Assembly (NCBI RefSeq): GCF_024868665.1
Contig: NW_026634141.1
Coordinates: 62,001-126,000 of the forward strand
DNA: 64,000 nucleotides
From: Triplophysa rosa
Lineage: Eukaryota; Chordata; Actinopteri; Cypriniformes; Nemacheilidae
Direction of reading: 5' to 3'
Shown: positions 55,985 to 64,000 of the stretch, in pieces
Layout of the letters: every line of letters begins with the position of its first letter
How positions within the stretch are numbered: the first letter of the stretch is position 1
The notes under the pieces: generated by a model
What the model was told of the DNA's origin: nothing
Databases searched by the model: none
Seen by the model: the letters and a program-made list of their open reading frames with translations, nothing else
Translations under genes and position numbers: made by a program

Positions 55985-56307
55985 ATACAGTATATCCAAC
56001 TGGGCCACTCCCGTGGGTGGCAAAAAACTCAGCCAAATCACTGCTTACAATATCAGGAAACGCAATTCCGTGAAACATTTCAGTGTCCAGGAGCACCTGA
56101 TTCCTTAAGTCATAGGGAAGTCGTAAGGATCACCGTAGAGTCCAGCTGCTTGTAATTTTAGCAAATAATTGCGTGTTTTAGTCCAGGTTTCTTTGTTTCT
56201 CCTATTCTCCAAGCCATTTTGCTGGGTGTTTTGCCACCCAGGGGAGCGTGTCCCAGGGCGTGTCCCGAAATGTTCACGTGGGAAAGTGACGTCAATGCAT
56301 ACCCTCT
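55985..56307 (-). mobile_element. Diverged copy of the AGAGGGTATG TIR element
   Basis: The right end reads CACGTGGGAAAGTGACGTCA and ATGCATACCCTCT, the complement of the left ends at 38493 and 47442. The minus strand matches most of the element, including the coding remnant (GAATAGGAGAAACAAAGAAA). The left end is lost: similarity fades near CCACTCCCGTGGGTGGC at 56004. Confidence 0.65.
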
Positions 56308-56563
56308 ATTAGTTAATAAAGCTAATTCCTAACAAGGAAATGTTAACAAAGTTGTTGGCCTAGTCATGCATACCCATTGAGAAGAAAGTCGTCAAGTCTG
56401 AACCATTAGATTTTAAATAGCAATTTAATATAATAAAGGGTTTATTTTTTCTTAACTGTGTCTGTAATTTATTAAAGAAACGTATTCAGTAAACAAGCGT
56501 TTACTTACACCTTTACATACTTTAGGTCTGTAGTGACCATATACACTTTTTACAATAGATTAA

Positions 56564-57555
56564 TGTCAGGTTCCGGGTCTGATCACCTGCTTGTCTTGTT
56601 TTGTCTCATCTGTGTTTAGGGTTTGTCGAGCACATGGGGTTGTTTTGACACCTCTCCATGTGCTCGGAGTCTGCGTGTGTGTGCCCCTCGTTATTCTCTC
56701 ATCACCTCACACCGGATTTCACTCCTGCTAAACACGTCACACCGGTTGCCACTCCCGCTATCTTTTTCCTCTCTTATTTAATTCCCCATGTTTCTCTGTC
56801 CCGTGTCAGTCCCTGACGCCTAGTCTTGTACCTTTTACCTTGTACCTAGTATCTAGTATCTTGAATCTTGTCTTGTCTTGTGGAGTATTTACACACTCTC
56901 GTTTTGTCCAGGCTCCAGAGCTATTTGCACCCTGCAAGGTGTTCTGCTGTTCCCGCAGATTGCTGCCCCAGCGACCTTGGCTCTTTCTCGTATCGGCTGT
57001 ATGGAGGATTCGTTTAAGACGGGTGAAAACTTCCAAACCTCTCCACTGTCATCTCGTCTCAGGGACTCCGGATTTGCCACAGCTCTCCACCTGCTCTCGA
57101 CCATGACTCTTACCACTGCAGGAGAGGTTCTTGCCTTGGTGGAATTCGACAGCTCTCCCTTCGGGGTTTTCCAGACAGATTTATCGACAGCTCTCCCTTC
57201 GGGGTTTTCCAGACGGATTTATCGACAGCTCTCCCTATGGGGTTTTCCAGATGGATTTATCGACAGCTCTCCCTACGGGTTTTCCAAACGGATCTATCTG
57301 CTTCTTTCCCTACGGGGTTGTTCAGACATATCTACTGTCTTCTCTCCCTACGGGGTTGTTTCCACTGGGACTAGAGCCTTGTCTCCCCTTCGGGGGTTTT
57401 TACCAGTCTCCCTGGATTTTGCATTACGCCAATTTGGCCCTGAACTATCGGGAGGTTGACTTTTCCCGGACTATTTCCCAGATCTCTCACTCTCTGGTCA
57501 TTAAATGACCCTTTATTGAACACTGCATCTGACTCTCGCCTCATCCCTCATAACA
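56564..57555 (+). mobile_element. Solo LTR, 992 bp, with internal minisatellite
   Basis: It runs from TGTCAGGTTCC to CCTCATAACA and is flanked by ATTAA (56559-56563) and ATTCA (57556-57560), a 5-bp duplication with one change. A TATTTAA promoter-like box is at about 56775 and an ATTAAA poly(A)-like signal at about 57502. No internal region or second LTR is present. The termini and size suit a gypsy-type LTR. Confidence 0.75.
57143..57380 (+). repeat. 38-bp tandem repeats inside the LTR
   Basis: About six units of the form CGACAGCTCTCCCTTCGGGG, TTTTCCAGACAGATTTAT are arrayed head to tail. The first three are nearly identical; later ones (TACGGGGTTGTTCAGACATA) are diverged and of variable length. 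Open frames across it are translations of the repeat (SPFGVFQ, SPYGF). Confidence 0.85.
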
Positions 57556-57560
57556 ATTCA

Positions 57561-57890
57561 TTAGAAAACATATATTATTTGAACTTTTTTCACGTTAAAT
57601 TGTTGATAAAAGCTAAACTTGTATAGATCATACCAGGTTTTCCAATGAAAAGACTTAATTGCTATATTCTTGTTCTCTTGACAAAATCATTAAAAAAGTT
57701 GTAAAAACTAACCTCCAGCATTTCTTTCTCATTGTCTGAACCAGAAAGGTAATTGACTCTGGACAAGAAGTTAAAAACTTTCACCACTCAGATCTATAAC
57801 CCAGTTAATCATTCACTCAGACATTGGCAATGACCTCTTCATCTGTAGTCATGCATTAGTTTTTACACTGTTAGAATTTCACACAATTTA
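57561..57890. other. AT-rich, no recognised feature
   Basis: No supported gene, repeat or boundary other than the flanking elements. Confidence 0.4.
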
Positions 57891-58918
57891 CACTGAACAA
57901 AATTATAAATGCAACACTTTTGTTTTTTCCCCCATTTTTCATGAGCTGAACTCAAAGATCTAAGACTTTTTCTGTGTACACAAAAGGTCTATTTCTCTCA
58001 AATATTGTTCACAAATCTGTCTAAATATGTGTTATTGAGCACTTCTCATTTGCCGAGTTATTGCACAGATGTGCCTTAGTCTGGCAACAATAAAAGAAAC
58101 ACATCTCCTTCGCATAGAGTTGATCAGGTTGTTAATTGTGGCCTGTGGAATGTTGGTCCACTCCTCTTCAATGGCTGGTTTAGGGTTATGGCTCACCCAC
58201 ACGATGCCATACACGTTGTCTGCCATCTGCCCTGTACAGTGAAAACCGGGATTCATCCGTGAAGAGAACACCTCTCCAAAGTGCCAGACACCATCGAATG
58301 TGAACATTTGCCCACTAAAGTCGGTTACGACGACAAACTGCAGTCAGGTCGAGACCCCAATGAGGACGACGAGCATGCAGATGAGCTTCCGATTGTTGCA
58401 GCAGCTGTCCGGGTGGCTGGTCTCAGACGATCTTGGAGGTGAAGATGCTGAATGTGGAGGTCCTGGGCTGGTGTGGTTACACGTGGTCTGTGGTTGTGAG
58501 GCCAGTTGGATGTACTGCCAAATTCTCTGAAACGCCTTTGGAGATGGCTTATGGTAGAGAAATGAACATTCAATTCACGGGCAACAGCTCTGGTGGACAT
58601 TCCTGCAGTCAGCATGCCAATTGCACGCTCCCTCAAAACTTGCGACATCTGTGGCATTGTGCTGTGTGATAAAACTGAACATTTTAGAGTGGCCTTTTAT
58701 TGTGGCCAGCCTAAGGCACACCTGTGCAATAATCATGCTTTCTAATCAACATCTTGATATGCCACACCTGTGATTATCTCGGCAAAGGAGAAGTGCTCAC
58801 TAACACAGATTTTGACAGATTTGTGAACAATATTCACAAAAAGTCTTAGGTCTTTGAGTTCAGCTCATGAAAAATGGGGGCAAAAACAAAAGTGTTGCGT
58901 TTATAATTTTGGTCAGTG
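57891..58918 (-). mobile_element. Tc1-type transposon, 1028 bp
   Basis: Termini CACTGAACAAAATTATAAAT and ATTTATAATTTTGGTCAGTG-like (GCGTTTATAATTTTGGTCAGTG at the right) lie between TA dinucleotides at 57889-57890 and 58919-58920. The long inverted ends include TTTTGTTTTT and CATTTTTCATGAGCTGAACT. I recognise this as a Tc1 family widespread in fish. It is different from the one at 18674. Transposase is on the minus strand with an internal deletion. Confidence 0.93.
58032..58657 (-). pseudogene. Tc1 transposase, internally deleted
   Basis: The N-terminal part, from 58657, reads MPQMSQVLRERAIGMLTAGM, STRAVARELNVHFSTISHLQ (paired-like helix-turn-helix) and RPRVTTPAQDLHIQ. A run of Ser and a stop follow. 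The remainder, in a frame shifted relative to the first, reads MFTFDGVWHFGEVFSSRMNP, MADNVYGIVWV and AIEEEWTNIPQATINNLINS MRRRC. The stretch between is short of the usual ~340-residue enzyme, so most of the catalytic domain is deleted. The EEWTNIPQ block near the C-terminus is conserved in the family. Confidence 0.88.
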
Positions 58919-58920
58919 TA

Positions 58921-61228
58921 GATTAGGACCCCCATAGGAGCAATGGAAGTACACTCAAGCAAACTTGACAAATCAGTTAAATTATTCATTTACATTCATT
59001 CATTTATTGTTTATATAATTTGTTAAACCATGTAGTTTCTACCAAATATGAGTGATGTAATTAACGATGTTATTATTTTATGACTTTCAATAAAAGTGAT
59101 ACTGCAAATGTTCTTTTTACAAGTTGGCCAGTGAAATGTAAAGTCAAATGTAAAATTAGTTTCCTTTCCCTGGACTGAAATGTTAAAATGTTATTAACAG
59201 GCTAATCAAGGTCAAAAGGGCTAGTCTATCTAATCTTGTACTGCAGTATGTGTTAGAAAAACAGCCAGACACTGCTGAAGTGAATTTAATTACTTAAAGC
59301 AAACACACAAGAGAGTCCTGCTCAACTCATTTGTGGGGTATAATGATTTTCTCGGCATGCATTACAGAGCTATTTATCAAAGCACAGAGAGCTAGCATGA
59401 CAGAACTACTTTGTTACTGTCATCATAGCAGCCGCTCTACAGATTTATGGTATTAGTCTTCTCTTGCTCTCATTGGTTGTGCAGATTTGGGCTGTACTAA
59501 AGACTCTATATTAACTTAATTATTTAACTCAAGTAGCATGCAAAGTAGCCAAGCAAAATATAAGGATCAATACCTTAAATTCTACAAATAATTACTCTTT
59601 TTGCATGCATATAAAAGTATTTTTTATTGAATGTCCAAATGAATGTTTTATAATCTGTATGATCTGAACGCTTAGTCTTTTGTCAGAGATAAATGGAACA
59701 TAGGCCTTTTAAAGCCCACTGGCTTGTTTAATGTGAAAACTTTTAGGTCCACAGAACCATTTTGATGAATAGAGCCCTGTGTGAGATAAATGCAAGGTCG
59801 TCTAATTGTGCTGATGCCTGTCTGGCCTCTAAAAAGCACCTATAACATTTTGATTTAAAAATGGATTGAGTGGTCTGGAATAAATGTGTATTGCTGGGTA
59901 GACAAAACAAACTTGAAACCATACTCAGAAAATAAGTTGACATTATATTAACATGTAAAAATTGTTTAGAACAATATAACAGAAAATAAGCTGTCATTAT
60001 GTTAACATGTAAACATTGTTTATAACAATATAAAGTCTTCATGTTTCTGTTTATGTTTCCTGTATCCAAGCAGGTTCAAATTTACAGAGCAAATTGCTAT
60101 GAGCACATATCCCAGATGGGTAAAATGACCAAAATCTTACTAACTCCAAAAAGTGATCAACTTAATTATTTAAACCCTTGGGTGGTGTTTTGGTCTGTGG
60201 GACCTGTTTTCGAAGTTTAATAATAATATATTTACATTTATTCATGATAAACATGTTTTTCCCCTCATAGATATGACAGTGAATGACATATACAGAATTA
60301 AACATATATGCAGTCTATTTTGGGATTGAGTAAACATCTGTGCAGTATTTTTTTTTTTTTTAGATGATTTTACATAGTTACGGCTTTACTGATTTAACAA
60401 ATCAAGTAATAATATGGGTCTAGACCTGCAAGCATTGACTGAGAACAAAATCATAAACACTATTAATGGGTTAAAAACCTCAAGTAATTTGACTGAATGT
60501 TTGAATGGGCAGAATGAGCTGCTCTTTACACACTGTTGGGTTTCTCTGGCACTGTAATTTGGTTTGTAGTGAGGGGAAATCTTTCATCTTTTCTCTCTTT
60601 CTTCCGTCTGCATAGGACAAAGACTGCTTCACACTCTCAATCCCCTATGACAAAGACCAAAAGACAAAAGAATCGTTTTCATTAAAAAAAAATAAGGCAC
60701 ATGAAGCTGTAAAGATAAAGTAACAGAGCAATGCAACACTCTTGTGTTAATCACTCCACTCCAACTCCATTCTGGGTATTTCTGTTCCTAATTAGTTTTA
60801 ACTTTATTGTAAAGCCTTACAGATCTACACAAAGTAAACTACATCATACTGTTAAAACAACTTTGGCACAGTAGTCTAGTTAGTATTTCCCAAACTCACT
60901 CCTACGCCTGTCATATTTTTCACACACTCCTGTATTTGACACATTCAGATTAGTTCATGAATCTCTGCTAACAAGCTCATGACTTTAATCCGGTGAGTTA
61001 AATAAGGAAGACATAGAAAATTGCAGTGGGTCCCCAGGACCAGAGTTAATACTGCATTAGTAAGTTAGTACGAATCTTAATTTTAAAAGCTTTTTTGCGA
61101 ATTATGCATTATCAAAATGAACTTTAAATTAGGCATACTCAATTAGTATTTAAATTAAGCATTAAATATTCACATTGCACACACACCTCTAGCGAACCGG
61201 TTTGCAAGTTAAAGTGTGAGTGTTTTTA
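58921..61228. other. AT-rich stretch without recognised gene
   Basis: No supported gene. The minus-strand frame at 59743-60069 contains two near-identical ~60-bp units (ATGTAAACATTGTTTATAAC and ATGTAAAAATTGTTTAGAAC), a local duplication and not a gene. A T-run lies at 60349-60361. Confidence 0.45.
59930..60045. repeat. Two-copy direct repeat, ~60 bp
   Basis: AGAAAATAAGTTGACATTAT and AACATGTAAAAATTGTTTAG at 59927-59975 recur as AGAAAATAAGCTGTCATTAT and AACATGTAAACATTGTTTAT at 59991-60035. About 90% identical over ~50 bp. Confidence 0.7.
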
Positions 61229-61699
61229 TGTCACGATCCTGCCTCTCTCATTCATGCTTTCCTTGTCTTGTGTCAGGATCGTGACAGTCCCTCGTGTTTT
61301 GTGTGGAAGCACATGGCCATTGTTTGTTTTTGGTGTGCCATATGCTCTCCTGTCACCTGTATTGACCCCCCCTCGTTTTTTCATTAATTATCTTGTTATT
61401 GTTTCATGCCCCTCACATGTTCCCCTCTTTGTTTGATCCCTATTTATTTCCCTTGTGTTTGTTGTCTTGTGCCGGTTTGTTTTGCAACTTTGTACGGCGT
61501 TGTGTTCTGAAGGTCCCTGAGAAGTCTATTCAGTCAAGTCAAGTTTTAGTTTTAGTCTAGTCAAGTCTGTTTATTGTATATTGTCAAGTTCCTGATTGTT
61601 TTACCCCCTCGTGTTTTTGTTTTTCTTGTTTTGTGTTTACTAAAAAAATCTGTTTAAATCGCTGTCTGCACCTGGATTCTGTCTCCTGCATTCCTGACA
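61229..61699 (+). mobile_element. Solo LTR, 471 bp
   Basis: It runs from TGTCACGATCCTG to CATTCCTGACA and is flanked by a perfect 5-bp duplication TTTTA (61224-61228 and 61700-61704). A TATTTATT promoter-like box sits near 61441. No coding content. The boundaries and duplication match gypsy-type elements. Confidence 0.88.
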
Positions 61700-61704
61700 T
61701 TTTA

Positions 61705-63832
61705 CAGAAGTTAAATTGCACACATGTCTGCTGTGCTCTTGATACATCACACAATCAACATCAGAAGAGTAAAACAATGTAAATGTTCTCCTGATAACTG
61801 TGAAAAGGTTATCTGCCTTCCACTCTTCTATTCATAAGTTATAAGAGTGGTCAGAAAAGGTCAGTAAGAAAATAAAAGTATGTCTATGGAGTATGCCGAT
61901 CTAAATGCGCACACAGTGTTACCTTGGCAACATATTTGGCACATTTCAGAGACCTGTTATTACATTCATTGGAACCAAAGAAACATCTTAACCTTTTTAT
62001 TGTGGTTGCTGCGTATTCCTAATTTGGGTTTGTATTCAGTTTTTACTCAGAGTGTAAATTTAATGTGAAGAAATAAAAAAATTAGAGGGTCACATAAATA
62101 CAAATAAATTGTTCCCTATATGAAATGCACTAAAATTGAATTTTTTATTTGCGCTTTTACCATCTAAAAAAATTCCAGTTTGGACCGGATAGTAATAATA
62201 AAGCTTATTAAAAATATATAATTGTGGTTATTGTCAAATTGTTTTGGTCCAATGATCAAATCCTTTCATTTATTGCACCATGGAATTTATGCTGTTAATT
62301 CGTGTTTCTGTGAACAGACAAAATATTTTTAGAAAAGTGTAACTATTAAAGAAAAGGCATGCATTTTAATCACAACAAAAAAGCCATAGTCTCCAAACAA
62401 AAATATATACAGTATCCCTAACAATTCCATATGCCAATATAACCAGATTGTATCTACAAGATGCAATTTAATATGTGTTGTTGGAAAAGTTCAATTAGAG
62501 AGGAACAGGTCAAGTATGAGGACTTTGATTCTTTTTGGATGAAACCAGGAGGTTTTGACATACATTCAGTTAAACATTTAGTCTGTTTTAATGCCAGACC
62601 CAGTCCTGGGGCTGTCCTCTAGGCAAGAGAAATAGTTTTTGTGTAGGAATAACAGAAATTAGGCAACATCTCTTTTGCAAAGACTAAGAAATTGACATAG
62701 AAGGACATTTTTAAAAATAGAGTAACATTGAACTTATTCAATTGTGAAATGTACTCCAGTCATCTTATTTATTACTCACATTTGTAATTACATTTTAAGA
62801 TATCTGTATTATTTTGTTTTAATATAGTATGAAAACTAATTATATAGTAATGATATCAGCAGCCAGGGACTAACTGTACAATTATAATCCTTGACCTCTT
62901 GAGATCTCTTTTCCAAGCAAAAGGAGCCCAACATTTCTACAAGGCCTACTTTCAAAAAATACAAAACATACATCAACAACATTAATACAGTTAATATGTA
63001 GAACCATATATAAATCAATATTGTTGCTTGAGTCAGTTTCCCAAAAAATTTTGAGCTGTCAATCAAACATCACTCACTAACCCTCTTACAGTTAAACTGT
63101 CAGCTGTGAAACATCATGACTGTGAATATCCAAATAATTCATTTGAAGAAAGTAATGAAATAACTGTGGAAAAGGAAATGTTGTGATTTCTTCTAAAGAG
63201 AAAAAATAGCAACCTAGGCTTTGCTTTTTAACACTATATTATCATAAAAGGATGTTCCTGTTATATTAGTGCTAAGTGTCAGAAAGGAACTTTTTATTAA
63301 GGTGCAATATTTGTCCCCTGGAGCATTTTTAACAATGTAAGCACAAAGTGTCAACTCAATCCTGAAGTACTGCTGTAAATAAAATATGTTAATACAATAA
63401 ATGTTCTGCTACACCATATTTTAAATAATTGAATGTTTCATATGTTATATTAAACAGCTCTGTATTTTCTAATTTCCTCTGAGCAAGATTTAGTGTAATT
63501 TCTCTCTTTTATTTCAAACTACAGCCAGATTATCAAAGATTCATGCTGTTCTATATTCACACTGAGAACACATTCCATCTCAGAACCCATTTATGAGAGG
63601 ACTGTTGAGCTCATGAATAACACAAACAGTTGACCCTGTCCTCCTGTGACAAAGGAACTTTTAAAAACACATAATCCTTTGAGGAAAAAATCTATTGAAT
63701 TTCTAACACTGCTTATAAAACAAAAACCTCTCTTCCAGCCCTGTCAAGCTCTTGTGTTTTGACGGTTTTCAGGAGGTTTTGTGCACTTGTCTGCAGGTCA
63801 GGCAGTGAGAGCAGCTGGCTTTCCAGTTGAAC
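61705..63832. other. AT-rich stretch without recognised gene
   Basis: I see no supported gene. Short frames such as 61880-62068 (+) and 62836-63066 (-) have no recognisable domain. Confidence 0.45.
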
Positions 63833-63966
63833 ACATTACATTTATGCACTTGGCAGGCACTTTTATACACAGTGATTTACACTGCATCCAGGCTCTATTT
63901 TATGAGTAAGTGCTAGGAATCGAACCCATGACCTTGGCATTGCTAGCACCATGCTCTACGAGTTTA
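63833..63966 (-). mobile_element. tRNA-derived SINE, diverged
   Basis: On the minus strand a tRNA-like head shows GTAGAGCATGGTGCTAGCAA and the B box GGGTTCGATTCC (63916-63927 on plus). It is followed by a tail reading AAAAGTGCCTGCCAAGTGCA and TAAATGTAATG. The tail resembles the AAAGCGTCTGCCAAATG end shared by fish SINEs and L2 LINEs, which suggests mobilisation by L2 machinery. The A-box side is degraded, so it is an old copy. Confidence 0.8.
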
Positions 63967-64000
63967 TAGTTGGCAGTTTTTTAGGTCACTTTCTTGGTGG

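Noticed and set aside
57143..57380. CRISPR-like array of ~38-bp repeats
   Set aside because: Units are contiguous with no unique spacers, sit in a eukaryotic LTR, and diverge progressively, as a minisatellite does.
56878..57459. 193-codon frame with repeated SPFG/SPYG units
   Set aside because: It lies wholly within an LTR and its repeats come from a 38-bp minisatellite; no codon signal beyond the repeat.
63833..63966. tRNA gene
   Set aside because: A B box is present but the acceptor and anticodon arms cannot be formed and an L2-like tail follows, so it is a SINE.

Overview
The window is a transposon-rich, non-coding stretch of a teleost genome. A cyprinid (carp, goldfish or zebrafish relative) is the best guess, because the DIRS, L2, Harbinger, hAT, Tc1 and TTAA-flanked families seen here are all types I associate with cyprinid genomes. 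That assignment rests on family recognition and was not checked by a search. I found no credible host protein-coding gene, rRNA or tRNA gene. Every long open frame with recognisable protein signal belongs to a mobile element.

Layout. 1-4493: a DIRS tyrosine-recombinase retrotransposon cut by the window edge. 4494-23003: AT-rich DNA holding LTR remnants, two hAT-type elements (8830-9772 and 20217-21485, each with perfect 8-bp target duplications), two TTAA-flanked MITEs, and a Tc1 element split by a solo LTR. 23004-25632: a two-gene Harbinger transposon that is nearly intact. 25836-34552: an L2 LINE broken into pieces by a Tc1 fragment, a foldback MITE and a 5.7-kb DIRS element. 31773-49321: an 8.6-kb segment present twice in tandem (offset 8951 falling to 8949), about 99.7% identical by eye, with its junction inside DIRS sequence where two DIRS elements meet head to head. 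47821-55783: an inverse-strand L2 with a long open RT frame, containing an RTE LINE (12-bp near-perfect target duplication) and abutting an internally deleted DIRS. 56564-64000: a 992-bp LTR carrying 38-bp minisatellite repeats, a Tc1 element, a solo LTR with a 5-bp target duplication, and a tRNA-derived SINE at the right edge.

The 'genes' are parts of selfish elements: DIRS (Gag, RT, RNase H, tyrosine recombinase), L2 (RT), RTE (endonuclease plus RT), Harbinger (HARBI1-type nuclease plus Myb/SANT-like partner) and Tc1 transposase. Nearly all carry frameshifts or stops. The most unusual content is architectural: nesting, one L2/DIRS junction present in both orientations, and a tandem duplication that is either very recent or an assembly duplicate.
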